This document shows, one piece after another, positions 11,182 to 22,986 of a DNA stretch of 64,000 bases (position 1 is its first letter; every line of letters begins with the position of its first letter). A model generated the notes under the pieces. The model was not told where the DNA came from, did not search any database, and worked only from the letters and a program-made list of their open reading frames with translations. This DNA is from Calonectria ilicicola (Eukaryota > Ascomycota > Sordariomycetes > Hypocreales > Nectriaceae), in NCBI GenBank assembly GCA_020809705.1, contig CP085825.1, forward strand, positions 8,122,001-8,186,000, written 5' to 3'. The position numbers and the translations under genes are program-made.

Positions 11182-12735
11182 ATGATCCGCAACCGTGGCG
11201 GATGTTTGAATTGCCGACGGCGCAAGCGAAAATGTGACCAACAACGTCCGTCGTGCGGGGCCTGCAAACACCGACAAGTAGAATGTCCGGGGTATCCAAA
11301 CATTCTACGTTGGGTGAATCATGCTGCAGATGCAGACATGAACTCTAGCGGAGGTTCTGGAAATGATTCCAGGCCTTCTATGATCATGATTAATCATTCT
11401 TTGGCCCACCAGCATAGACAAACCCTACCACCACCTCCACCGAAATACGAGTCACATATGACGCAGCCTCTCTTCTTAAAGTGTATGCATGGACCCTCTC
11501 ACTAGAGATCATTTAACCGATTCTATTGATTAAGACTCCTAATAGTTCTCAACTCTGGGTTAAGGTTGTTATACAAGACACGGGCAAGCTGCTGGATCCA
11601 GCCCTTCTTTATCGAAACATCAACACAAAGCCCGTCTTTTCCTATCTTTTGCGCAGCTATCCAGACTTATATTGAGCAAGGCTGTACTCCTCTCTCAGTG
11701 CCGCTTTTGGAATGTGTTGACCTAGCTTTAACAACATTTCGAATGGAGCTCAGGTCTACTCAACGCCCTCCCAGTCCTGCTACCTTTAGTGCTGGAATTT
11801 TGATGTGTGTTTTTTGGGTAAGTCTTTTGGGAATCAATTCTTGAATTATTAAGTTACTCGTTAGAGCTCGGCGATGAAAAATGTATGCCATGAACGTCTG
11901 GCTAAAATAGATATTTGTGCAGTCTCTGCAAGCTCAGCCTTTTACGCCACACCTTCATAAGCTCGCCCAAGTGTATTGCTTAACGGATCCAGAAATAATA
12001 GCCATACCAAACTTGGAAGATAATACAACCACGCGGCGTATGCTTGACTTCATAGGCCTTATGGACATGCCAACCCTTGTATTTGGCAGAATGTGCCCTT
12101 CCCTTGGTATTTGGAGACGGTACCACAACACACAGGATGGCAAGGGTGGTGATAAATTGAAAGGCATAGAAACTGTCTCTGGAATGCCCTTCACACTACT
12201 GGATATTTTTGCAGACATGATTCATGACGACACGGAGGGTGTAGCAACTCGCTTGTGGGAATGGCCAGGCGAGGATGGGGAGTATCTACAATGCCACCTC
12301 TGGGACTCTTGGCGTCTGGCTGGTATCATCGACATCCGCAGACGAGAGAGGTGCAATAAAAAATCGCAAAACTTAACAACCGAAGATAAGACATTGGAAA
12401 GGGTTCCCGATAATGACCTTCTTCTCTGTCGTCTAATGGCATCTATTTACACTATCCATGCCTGTTATAACCTACCGCAAAACCAACAGCTTCTTGTTCA
12501 TAACGGTCTTGTATTTCCCTTAGTTGTAGCTAGCTTGGAAGTCCCTCTCCTTAAGCAGCATCCCGAGTGGAAGAAGACATTAGACGATGTTCGCCAAACT
12601 ATTGAACGGAGGTGCAAATTCAACCTCTCCAAGGTTACTTTCCAGTTATTGGATGACGCATGGAGAGAAGGTTCATCGTCATTTGACATCGATCGAGTAG
12701 CTCGGCAACGAGGTGTTGAACTTGCGGTAATATAA
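11182..12735 (+). CDS. Zn2Cys6 transcription factor
   Basis: Exons 11182..11480, 11565..11817 and 11911..12735; about 458 residues. The cluster is complete: GCLNCRRRKRKCD, then CGACKHRQVECPGY. A proline-rich stretch (LPPPPPKYES) and a fungal regulator body follow (AIQTYIEQGCTPLS; LLECVDLALTTFRMELRS; LLLCRLMASIYTIHACYN). The first intron is the least certain: a donor at 11481 with acceptor 11564 keeps a long open frame, whereas acceptor 11545 gives a frame that soon stops. A GTG-initiated longer reading upstream (11152) is unlikely; the ATG at 11182 fits. It lies directly after the amidase on the same strand, so it may control the amidase or the cluster. Confidence 0.8.
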
Positions 12736-13814
12736 AAATCTATTGCCTTGGTTTTCTCTTTATTTTTATTTCATCCCAAATGCATATGGTCGTGGCCACG
12801 ATAAAAGTTACCTTGAAATTAAACAAGATGTCTAATAAATGATCGTTACGCTGGGCACTAGGAATGGCTTTGTTCGATTTATCTCGGGCCCTATGAATAC
12901 AGTAGATTTCTCAACCAGGAAATAAAAGGTGGGAGATTGGGTGGGTGTCACAAGTAAAAAAAACTTCGGCAAACATCACGTGTCCTCCATTTCCATCCTC
13001 TTCATCTTGTCATCGGCGCACCGGAAAGATGATGAAAAAGGACTCGTCATCTTGCAACACTGAGCTGTGAATCTGTGGGCAATTAATATTGTGCAAGATG
13101 GCAAAATTCTCTTCTGGCTGTTGACGCAGTCGAAATCACTCAGAAACTTGCAAATAATGGCTTCATTCCCATCAAAACTTGGTAAATACGAGAAATGAGC
13201 CGTGGGGGTGCCGAACTAGCCGTCTCACGTGGCAGAGCATGCATCTCTTGAGGACAACCAACAATGAAGTAATGCAAATTGAGGCTTGAATAGTCCCAAT
13301 CCACCCCTGAAGGGCCACATTGAAAAGTAAGCTTGTTGGTCGCTTCGTAAAGGACTGGCGAAAGTGGAGCAACGGGAGAACTAGGGTGTCTCCATCAGCT
13401 CACGAACTGGTACCCGCGGGCCCCTTTGGAAGGGCCCGGACATCTGAAGTTCCGAAATAGCGGGCTACTTTCAGCTGAGGCACCACCCAACTGGTTTGGG
13501 CTGAACGCTGCCCGTTCTCGGCTCAGGAGATATGGCTGTATAGGGAAACGTGCGCGCATCCGAGCGGGTCATGATGTGCGTAGTTTTACTCCTAGTGCAG
13601 ATCCGTTCATCGGAGTAATCTTATCAGATGGATGGAATGATCATATCGAGCGATGCTGCACAAGCGTGTCCACATATCCAAGTAGAAATTTGAGGCCGAA
13701 CGGTTGTCTATTTAATGAATAACATGCCCTCGTATATCAGCGAGGAACAAACAACAGATATTTACATTCATACTGATCAAATTCATTCATTGTCCCTTCA
13801 GTCCATACTTCACA
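12736..13814. other. Intergenic, siderophore transporter promoter
   Basis: No gene supported. It contains the GATA-type site at 13621. A 98-codon frame at 13426 and a 66-codon frame at 13172 look like chance. Confidence 0.6.
13621..13629 (-). promoter_or_regulatory. Candidate iron-responsive GATA site (ATCTGATAA on minus strand)
   Basis: The plus strand reads TTATCAGAT, whose reverse complement matches ATCWGATAA, the extended site reported for fungal SreA/SRE-type iron repressors. It lies about 190 bases before the ATG of a siderophore transporter. Two more exact matches (18750, 38830) occur elsewhere in the window, so the match alone is weak. Confidence 0.5.
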
Positions 13815-15625
13815 ATGCCGGATCAGCCCAGACCCATCCCCAGCTCAAATACGGCTGGGGTTGAAGAGCTAACCAAGGAGCCGTCCGAAAAAGTCCAAGA
13901 AGGTGTTCGAGTAGCTGAGGCTGTTACTCTGTCGTGGTCCAAGAAATCCTTGATCACCATCTACGTTTGGTGAGCTGATGCAAGATGTCAATAGTGGACG
14001 GACGCACTAACGGAAACTCAGCATGTGGTTAATGTATTTTGTACGAAACCTCCAATCCAGTCTCACCTCAAATCTCTCGCCCTACATCACCAGTGGATTT
14101 CAGGGGCACTCTCTCCTTACCGTTATCAGTACTGTTACCAACATCATGAGCGCGGCATGCACAATGCCTATCGCCAAGATTCTTAACCTCTGGGATCGCA
14201 GCGTTACTTTCATCCTGATGCTTTCTCTTTCACTTCTAGGTCTCATTTTAATGGCGGCTTGTGATAACATTGCCACCTATTGCGCTGCACAAGTCTTTTA
14301 CTCTGTGGGCTCCACTGGTCTAATCTTTGCTGTTGATGTCTTGACTTCCGACACTTCATCATTGCGAAATCGAGGTCTTGCATTCGCTTTCTGCTCCTCT
14401 CCATCCATGATCACAGCATTTGCAGGCTCGCCGCTGTCTAATCAATTCCACGAGACTAACTGGCGATGGGCCTACGGATTAATTGCAATTCTCCTGCCTC
14501 TCGTTTCCACTCCGCTTATTGTTACTTGGTTGATGGCAAAGAGGAAGGCTTTAGAAAGCGAAGTTCTGGAAAGGACTCGTTCTGGCCGAACATTGATTGA
14601 AGGAATTTTATTCCATTTGGTGGAATTTGACGGTATTTATCAATTTAACCTTTAACTGTGAAGCATATTACTTGACTAACATATTGCGTATAGTGGTTGG
14701 AGTTTTGCTTCTTGTAGCAGGCTTCTCTCTTCTGCTTCTTCCGCTCACCTTGGCTTCCTCTCAAGCAGATAAGTGGCAGACGGACTACATCATCGCGATG
14801 ATTGTTGTTGGCGGAGTCTTGGTCATTGCATTTGCCATTTATGAGCGTTTCTTTGCCCCAAAGCCGTTTATCCCCTATCACTTACTGGTCTCACGCACAG
14901 TTATTGGCGCTTGCTTGATGAATGGGACGTACCAAATCGCCTATTACTGCTGGAATAGCTATTTCACGTCGTATCTGCAAGTTGTTTACAATACCTCACT
15001 TACTCAAGCAGGTTACATTTCTGCTATTTTCGATTTTCTGTCACCTATTTGCCTTATCGGTTCAGGATTTCTGATGCGATTTACTCGGAGGTTTCGGTGG
15101 CAGTTGTGGGTTGCTGTGCCATTGTACCTGCTTTTCGTTGGCCTCATGATCTATTTCCGATCCCCTGGCCACGGCGTTGGGTTTATCTGCATGTGTGAGA
15201 TTTTCATCTCTATTGGAGGTGGCACCATGATACTTATTTCGCAAGTGGCCGTCATGGCAGCTTCAAAACATGAAGATTATGCCGCGATGTTGGCCTTCCT
15301 TGGTCTTTCTGGGAGTCTTGGAGGCGCAGTGGGAAACAGCATCTCAGGTGCTATTTGGACCAACACGCTGCCCCAAAAGCTGCAAGAGTATCTCCCAGAG
15401 GCAGTGAAGTCGGATTGGCAGAATATTTATGACAATCTTGAAGTGCAGCTAAGTTACCCAGTTGGGTCAGCGACACGAGATGCTATCATCACAGCATATG
15501 CCATGGCCCAGAGAAACATGTTGATCGCGGGGACTGCCATTATGGCGCTTGCACTTGCATGGGTTCTGTTGATTAATAATATCAAATTGGAGGATCTTGA
15601 TTCTTTCCGCGGAGTTGTATTCTAA
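13815..15625 (+). CDS. MFS siderophore-iron transporter
   Basis: Exons 13815..13969, 14022..14632 and 14694..15625; 565 residues. A hydrophilic N-terminus leads into SWSKKSLITIYVCMWLMYF, then PYITSGFQGHSLLTVIS, FYSVGSTGLIFAVDVLTSD and NWRWAYGLIAILLP, the characteristic track of fungal siderophore transporters (Sit1/MirB/Arn type, 14 membrane helices). The junction FDVVGVLLLVAGF marks the usual centre of these proteins, and the C-terminal region NDI-like loop is also conserved in form. The family imports ferric siderophores with protons through the plasma membrane or vesicles. The ferric siderophore taken cannot be read from sequence. A GATA site upstream suggests repression when iron is plentiful. 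No siderophore synthetase is seen nearby. Confidence 0.93.
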
Positions 15626-17364
15626 TTCTACGTAGCTGCAAAGCTAGGCGTCAGTGGATAAATAACCATCAAATACAATTACTATCATCTTATTCGAGCC
15701 ATTTTATTTATTCAAACACGATCACAATAAATGATATTGAATTCAATTCTTGAATTTGGAACCTAGTCACAGTTCTGTGCATAATTCACAAACCAAGCAG
15801 ATGTCAGATCATACTGATAGTACGTTGATGCTGCTCCTAGCTTGTTCATCATCATGTGGAGGTAGTTCTCAGTATCCTTGTTTGGGCATATATTCTCACC
15901 AGAGAAATCATGTTGTTTGCCACGAACAGACACGTGGGTCCTATTGTTAACCCTGCAACATCGGCATACCCGTGTACAGATGATTGGGCCCACGGAGCGA
16001 ACACGGGCACAGTGAAAATCCTGTACGTATTTTTCCAAATACTTGAGAACGGAGATGATAGGCAACCGAAGCTTCCAATGTGAAACATTGTGCAATTCCT
16101 GCAGATAATGATTTGTTTTTCCCTCATCCCCGCAGCTCAGCTCTCGGTATGGCTGCAAAATTAATGGTCGAAAATTGGCCGCGGTTTTGTGCGCGCGATG
16201 CATTATGACGTCAAAGAACTATTTTCCGTTCTAGATGCGGGGTGTTCCATGTTATTAAGCATCCAGCTCGTTGACAGCGTGACAGACAACGTGCACAAAA
16301 TACGCAACCAGAAAGGCGCATGAAACTGCAAAGTGGACCGATCACATGCATCACCACAGTTTGACTAGCGTCAAGACCAGTTTTAACATGACAGCAAACA
16401 ATTCCTCCTTTTTTACGAGGGATTCCCTTGAAATGTTTTTGTTGTGAATGCATTCTGCTTGCTGTGTTGTGTTGTTTGGGGGCTGGTTTTGGAGCGGTGA
16501 GGGGTCATGCTATTATTACCAGCCCCCCGAGATCGGAACAGCAGATTGATGAAGCAAAGCAAATTCGCGGCCTGAATGCAACCTTACGGCATCAACCACA
16601 CCTTTAGGCCTTCTTGCCTCAATTTACAGAAGATTCCTTCCAGTCAACTTGAACTGATGGCAGCGCGTGCAGCGGAACTGACTCATTTCAGCTTCTAGTG
16701 TGGACCATCACGCGGTCCAAACCCCAACCCCCCTGCAGACAGCACCACCAATTAATGGTGTGGCAGCTCGCTCATGTGTTCCTCATGCGTCGCTCTAAAA
16801 AATACCGGCCGAGTTTGTTGATGAACTCTAGATGGTATCAAATCTCGGGTTGAGCTATATTCATGGCCGTCTCGCTCCCTGGTTTTCCCCTGCTCTGTTC
16901 CAGTCTCATTCCTCAACAAGCTAGCCTCCCAGGAAAACAACAAAATCCTTTCTTGCAGCACGCGTCTCATCTTTTCCAAAACGCTAGTGTCTGCACAATC
17001 GACAACAAGTGGATTCACTTTCTGCACGCTGTCCCTCTCCACTGGGACAACGACGCGCCACGTATCCTGCATGTAATTTAGCGAACGGCGGGAACTCACC
17101 GCTCTTCCCCACCCCACGATACACTCACATTTAATTTTGACGGGCCTGCCCCCAACTGGGCCAAGCCCCATCATTCCCTTGCCGTTTCCATAGATACCAA
17201 CTTTGGGTTAGAACTCCACGGATTGTCGCGAAAAAGAAAATCACACCAGATCGTTCGTTACGCGTTGACGCTCCCGGAATGAATTTATTAGAGGATCAGC
17301 CAGCATGGCCCCGGGTTTACAGGGAAACCGTTCACACCCGTAAAATTCCCCTACACAGTCCCAG
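15626..17364. other. Intergenic stretch with one doubtful coding fragment
   Basis: Apart from the minus-strand fragment at 15763 no gene is supported. A 140-codon minus frame at 16752-17174 and others nearby lack any recognisable domain. Confidence 0.5.
15763..15955 (-). CDS. Possible terminal exon or remnant of an unidentified gene
   Basis: The end of a minus-strand open frame reads like protein: NNRTHVSVRGKQHD, then TENYLHMMMNKLGAASTYYQ and TSAWFVNYAQNCD before the stop. A possible acceptor (TTGCAG) lies at its upstream edge, but I find no convincing upstream exon, and the rest of that frame (to 16203) does not look coding. I do not recognise the family. It may be the tail of a decayed secreted protein. 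Confidence 0.22.
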
Positions 17365-18207
17365 GTGAGAAACCCTCGCCAATTAAATGCTACAAATTTA
17401 CCCCTTGATATTGTCAAAGTAGAACCAATCATTCATTGTGCAGTTGCTAATTTCGTGATAAGCAACCGAAACGAGCTCTGTTGGCAACAAGCCAATCAGA
17501 CATTCGCCGATCGGAAAGATGCAAAGGAACTCGGAATGAAGAACGAAATCGCCTACTGGCAGAGCCAGCTATCCATGAGCCAACAGGCTCAGCAAGTATT
17601 GGAAAATGCTCTCGAGTACACAGCCGGCAAAGCCGCTAGGGACGCGTATAAGATGATAGGATGGGTCGAGGAGTTGAAGAAGAAAGCACAGACCGCCGAG
17701 ACCGAGAATACCACCATGAAAGCGGAAAACGAGGATTTAAAATCCACTATCAAAGCATTTCAACTTTCCCAAACTACATTAAAGACCAACTTTGAGAAGA
17801 TCAAGGCCCAAATGGAGGCTTGCGAGGAAGACAGAGACAACGCAAAACGATCGAACCGAAAGCTACGAGCCGAAATCAAGACCCTGCACGATAGCTGGGC
17901 TTCATTGGCGGTGGATATAATCAACTTGAAACCGGAGTCGTGCAGGATGGGAGAAATGGAGCAAGAATTATCAGAAGAGCGGCGCGACAAAGACTTATTA
18001 TTACTACAGCATGAGAAACAGCTGAGATGGGAGAAGGCGCTCAAGGTCTCACTCGAGGAGCGCATTACAGCTCTGGAGATCCATAACGCCAAATTAACAG
18101 AGAGCATAGCAGCGTGCTGGCTGCATGGATTCTGGGCATGGATTACTCGCCTGTTAAGAGAAATTGGGCGATCATCTTTAATACTAACGAGAATATATAC
18201 CCATTGA
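17365..18207 (+). CDS. Hypothetical coiled-coil protein
   Basis: An intronless 280-residue frame. Residues about 55-255 are rich in Glu, Lys, Gln, Leu and Ala with heptad spacing (VEELKKKAQTAETENTTMKA; MEQELSEERRDKDLLLLQHE), predicting a long coiled coil. The last 30 residues are hydrophobic and basic (WLHGFWAWITRLLREI), perhaps an amphipathic or membrane-touching tail. No catalytic domain, signal peptide or known family is seen. The start is uncertain: ATGs at 17365 and 17536 are both possible and the first 30 residues are less coding-like. The neighbours give no hint. Confidence 0.55.
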   Translation: MRNPRQLNATNLPLDIVKVEPIIHCAVANFVISNRNELCWQQANQTFADRKDAKELGMKNEIAYWQSQLSMSQQAQQVLENALEYTAGKAARDAYKMIGWVEELKKKAQTAETENTTMKAENEDLKSTIKAFQLSQTTLKTNFEKIKAQMEACEEDRDNAKRSNRKLRAEIKTLHDSWASLAVDIINLKPESCRMGEMEQELSEERRDKDLLLLQHEKQLRWEKALKVSLEERITALEIHNAKLTESIAACWLHGFWAWITRLLREIGRSSLILTRIYTH

Positions 18208-20477
18208 ATTTTAATGAAAAAAAAATTCTATACTACATGATCGTTCCAATAATCCTGCCTAGATTTGTCGTAAAATACTCGACTTTGGCGCACCAAAGAC
18301 GTTGTGGTGACATATATTTGAACTCTCTTTGGACTCCGTGCTATCATTTTGTAGCAATACGGGTTAATCGGGTATGGTCAGAAATCATATTTGCGTAGTT
18401 TCCGTCAGATTAAAGAAACGGGGACATGGGATCGGGCTACCGCTAAGCTTCAGCTAACCAACCTTTCTGAATAATTCTCTTAGCGGATGACACGTTTATT
18501 TCACTTTTTACCATTCGACTAATTTTCCCTAGCTAGTTTGAAAGCACTGTCTGATTCGTGCTGGTCTATGTTCTCGGCCCAGGAACAGCAGCTGAGAGGG
18601 GTTGAAGTCATTTTCGATGGTTCAAATAAATCGTCATCTTTTCCGAAAAATAGAGCCCATGGATGAATTTCGCAGAGCATAGTAAGAGAGGAGAAGAGGA
18701 AACCAGGCTACTGTTATTTTTCCAACTGAAAAGCCATCAAGAGTGATCATTATCAGATTAATCTAATGATCAAACACTAAGGAACATGAAAAATCTAATA
18801 AGCCAAAAATAACGTAGACTGACTTTCGATCTGCGTGGAGATTTACTAAAGCATTGAGGGGTCCCTAAAGCGTCTAGAGATACCGCTGTAGGGCTGGCAG
18901 TTTTCACTTTAGGTTTACAAACCCGCCAGATGCTTCTCTGGATCAAGAATGACAGTAAATAACGCAAGTGCATTCGCGAAATGCATAATTGAGCTTCGGC
19001 CGTATCGCAATTCCCAATTACCCATCATATTCCGTCCGTTTCTCCCCTGTCACGAAATGGGGCCTTGCTTGAGCTTACTTGCGGCGATTTAAGGCTTAAA
19101 GTTGAGGTTTAGCGCAATTTCTAATTTATAGTTATATTTGTGCGTGATATTGAGTTTATGAGGCCACTACTTTGTGGATACGGCGCTGCTTGCAACATAC
19201 AATGTGTTGGACTTCATCCCCACATCTCCCTCATACTCATCTTCTAGTAGGTAAAATTTATTTCGTGACGAATAATATATTGATCCAACTTCATATGTGA
19301 TGTCCCAGCATGTAATTGGTATTCTATATTCATGACTGGTATTTTTGGGAAAATTCTAAGAGGTTCAACAGTAAGTTTAACTGATTGAAGGTTGTGTCGG
19401 GGAGAGACACCAGAGGTCCGACTGTGGCGTTGTCTCGAAGCGTCTTCAAAGCCAAATCCGGAAGTCTGAGCCAAGAAAAGAGCCGTGACACTCCGCAATA
19501 TCTCCGAATTTAAAGTTGCGAAGGCGTTTTGCAATAGACCATACACATTAGTGAGAACCAGCCACGGCGTATTATCGGCCAGTCATATCAAGGACCACGG
19601 CCACGGAGCTATGAGACGGATCAATTAAGTTTACCAAAATGCATTTTAGAGCGACTGGTAAACATCTTGAGATCAATTCCGCCCAATTGGTAGCACATCA
19701 GATAAGCCTCTTCCGAATAATGACGAAATATTGACGACAGAGAAAGAAGGCAATATGTGCATGGTATGATGGGGATGCACTAGACGAAAAGCTCGACTTG
19801 ATGCTACCATCATATAAATAAGATACAAAAAATTGTTCCATATCAGCCGCCTAATCAATACTATAATCGTATTTGGTCGCACAAATCGACCATTTCGAAA
19901 CACGGCCCAACTTCAACGTCCCTCAAGAAAACTAGGATAGAGATCTATCGTGCACCGGGTTTCCCATAAAAGCCTACTGAGTAAGTTTGCGTAAGAATTG
20001 GATTTATATCACGAATTGAGCCGCCGAGTATCGTGCTGGCTTCTTTGGGAATGAGTTTATGAATTAAGTACATGGTATAAAATAACCTAAATTGGATAAA
20101 AAACGTTAAACCCCATTTGCCCGCTACGCTAGTCTACATTCCTATTCAATCAGGGATTGCAAAAACAAACTAAGCAACTTCCGATCCATTTCCGATTTCC
20201 AGGTCAACTGAGGTCTGAAGAGTGGTGGTTGGGTTGTAAAAGCCCTCACTTTTGCGATTGAAATCGAAGAACCGGAGATGAGTCTATATAACAGAATCAT
20301 ATGCCCCTCCTTGAACACCCTCTTCAATCACTTCATCCTCAATTTCATAACAAGAGTTCTTTAATTCGCAATACAAGGCCTTGTTAGAGGTGGAAGTCAA
20401 CACTTGTCTACCTTTTTGGAATATCAATTCGTCATCGCTCATTTGTCAATTTCGTCCTGCCAATCGCTCTCATCATC
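18208..20477. other. Long intergenic stretch, no supported gene
   Basis: A/T-leaning DNA of 2.3 kb with only short minus-strand frames (at 18770, 19244 and 19673). It contains the inverted repeat at 18744. I see no transposon ends. Confidence 0.6.
18744..18772. repeat. Short inverted repeat
   Basis: TGATCATTA and TAATGATCA are exact 9-base arms around an 11-base centre that itself contains the palindrome AGATTAATCT. A GATA-type match (TTATCAGAT) starts at 18750. No function is known. Confidence 0.5.
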
Positions 20478-21829
20478 ATGCACGTCTTCAAAATCTTCAA
20501 CAAACTCCCCACTCTGCTTCTCTTTGCAGATCTTGTAGCTTCTGCAGCATCCTTTCCATTCCTGGACTTTCCTAGCAGCAGCACCATTACTGGGAAATTC
20601 ATCATCACTCTGAAGCCAGGTGTTGCTCAGGCAGACTTTGTCAAACATATCGTTTTCGTAGAGCAAACTATCAACCAGAGTACTTTCGCCGGCCAGGATA
20701 TTGAGAGAACATGGGACACGGGGTTTCAGGGATACTCTGGTCAGTTTGATATTTCGACCATCGTCAAAATTCTTGGCAGGGCTGAAGTAAGTCGTCCACC
20801 CATGCGACACAATACATAGTGTGCGCCATGATACACAAGCCTAATGAATTCAATCAGGTCCTCGCTGTCGAACCAATTCAGAAAGTAAAGTTCTTGCAAA
20901 CCAACACCATCACTCAGTCCGGTGCCCCTTGGGGTCTTGGCTCCATTTCGCACAGAACAACCGGCTCAACAAACTATGTTTACAAACAGACCTCGACTCA
21001 GGGTAAAATGTGGGCATATGTGATCGATACCGGTGTTTATACTGCCCATAGCGACTTTGAGGGCCGTGCATTCGCCGGGTATAACGCTGTTGCCAACACA
21101 CCAAACACGGATACTCAAGGCCATGGGACTCACTGTGCAGGAATCATTGCCAGCAAGACGTATGGGGTTGCCAAGAAGGCAAACATCATGGGAGTCAAGG
21201 TATCAAGTGGTGATACGGTAAGTGAACCGTCCATGAATCCAATCATTCATCTCCCAAAAATAACTAACCAATTTTTGGTCTAGACAACGACCGATGTCAT
21301 CATTGATGGTATTCAGTGGGCAGTTGCCAACATCACCAATACCCCTGGTCGCGCTGCAAAGTCTGTCATCAACATCTCCATGGGAAGCGCTAAATCTACC
21401 GCGTTTAATGCCGCTGTTGATGCAGCATATAATGCTGGTATTCTAGTTGTCGTGGCCTCTGGAAATGATGGTTTTGATGCCAGTTGGTACTCTCCAGGAT
21501 CTGCCGCCAATGCTTTCACTGTCGGTGCTATCGATCAAACCGGTGCTCGTCCTTCTTTCTCCAACTATGGAAGCACCGTCGCTATCTACGCACCTGGCGT
21601 GAATATCATCAGTCTCGGAATCTCCAGCAATTCTGCGACCGCGGTCATGACAGGTACCAGTATGGCAAGCCCTCACGTTGCTGGACTAGCTTTGTACCTC
21701 ATGGATCTTGAAAACATTGCCGCTCCGGCTAGTGTCACTGCAAGAATCAAGAACCTTGCTACTAAAAATGTTGTTACTAATGCTGGCTGGTTTGTTTCTA
21801 CCCTTCTGGCCTACAATGGCATTGTGTGA
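20478..21829 (+). CDS. Secreted subtilisin-like serine protease (proteinase K type, S8A)
   Basis: Exons 20478..20786, 20858..21217 and 21284..21829; 404 residues. A signal peptide (MHVFKIFNKLPTLLLFADLV) and an inhibitor-I9 propeptide (TGKFIITLKPGVAQADF) come first, and the mature enzyme starts near SGAPWGLGSISHR. The triad is complete: Asp160 in YVIDTG, His192 in GHGTHCAG and Ser348 in GTSMASPHVAG; the oxyanion Asn283 is in VASGNDG. The free Cys after HGTH, typical of proteinase K, is present. Length equals normal fungal cuticle-degrading or alkaline proteases. It is exported and self-processed, and serves nutrition or host-cuticle degradation in relatives. A TATATA stretch at about 20285 may be the promoter element. 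Confidence 0.95.
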
Positions 21830-22195
21830 GAAGGATCATCCTAAAATGATGATACATAAATCATGGGACATAATTTCGATAATATCTAAGTTATATATGG
21901 GGGAATATATGGTTGGTACAGGGGAAAAGAAAAGAATGGAAATTAAGAATTTGGATATTAATACATAGTAGTTAGGCTTCTAAATATATAATTATAGTTT
22001 ACTTGTCGCCATATATTTGTCGATCCCAAACACTTTGTCCCTATTCTCTAGATGGATTATGATTGGTGCCAGTTGACTCGGTTGATCAATGTCCTCTGTA
22101 ACGTGTCGTGGAAAATCGGGAGCAGTTGGATAATATATAGATTTTCGCATATGATTCCTTCCTTGCGCATTTTCATTTGATGGCGGGGTTTATTT
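21830..22195. other. Convergent 3' region, no gene seen
   Basis: A/T-rich spacer between the ends of the subtilase and acetyltransferase genes. Confidence 0.6.
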
Positions 22196-22986
22196 TCATG
22201 GCTTTCGAATCATACAAGCCTCTACTTCCGTCACACCACTATATCTAGACTCCAGGCCTTCGTTTCCCTTAATACCAAGGCTCTTTTCTTGTTTCACGAT
22301 TTCTTTTGCCCAATACTCATTATCAATTACCCATGTGCCAAGATCTTCAAAGCCTGCCTTCAAATATAATCCATGAGATTCAGCAAATGAAACAATTAAC
22401 GTAGCCACGCCGTCAGCATCAGCCTTTTGCGTCACACTGCGAAGGAGCTTCATGCCGATGCCTTTTCTTTGATGACTAGGATCGATCATGAGATGCCATA
22501 CATCTTGCAAATATGTGAGTATTTGGTATGAGGAAATGTAATTAGATAATGGGGAGTCGTACAGTAATGGCGTTGTCCCTTGATGGCCTGTTCTTTACAT
22601 GCGTCCATCTCAGCATCTCGCTCGTTGAATCGTTCCCACAAATCCTTCAGGTGATCCTTGGTTGCTACGAGTGGGGGTGGTGGTTGATGGATCGCTCCAT
22701 TGTCGTTGTTCCCATTACCTTCCTTGCCGTTTGTAGGCTGGGGCGGTGTTACTTCCACGACGCTATATCGTATAAAGCCAACCAGGGACCCGTCTAACTC
22801 AGCACCTAAGAAGAAATGGTCGGGATTGTTCAAAGCTCTCTCTGTCAGAGCTATCATAAAATCTTTGGGATGGGATGTGTAAAGGGCGGCGTAAAATTCA
22901 TGATAGCGTTTCAATGCCTCGTAATGCACCCGAAAAATTGCATCCTTGTCAGCAATAGTTGCTGGCCGAATCTTTACAGAACTCAT
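22196..22986 (-). CDS. GNAT-family N-acetyltransferase
   Basis: Exons 22563..22986 and 22196..22503; 243 residues. It starts MSSVKIRPATIADKDAIFRV, a typical GNAT opening. A low-complexity insert (GKEGNGNNDNGAIHQPPPP) sits before the fold resumes. The intron joins GQRHY to YVWHLMIDPSHQRKGIGMKL, completing strand 4 and the acetyl-CoA loop R-x-x-G-x-G (here RKGIG). LYLKAGFEDLG is the usual motif B. It transfers acetyl from acetyl-CoA to an amine; the substrate is unknown. Cytosolic or nuclear. No special link to its neighbours. Confidence 0.92.

Noticed and set aside
16752..17174. 140-codon minus-strand gene
   Set aside because: Composition is not protein-like, no domain, and overlapping frames of similar length exist on the other strand.
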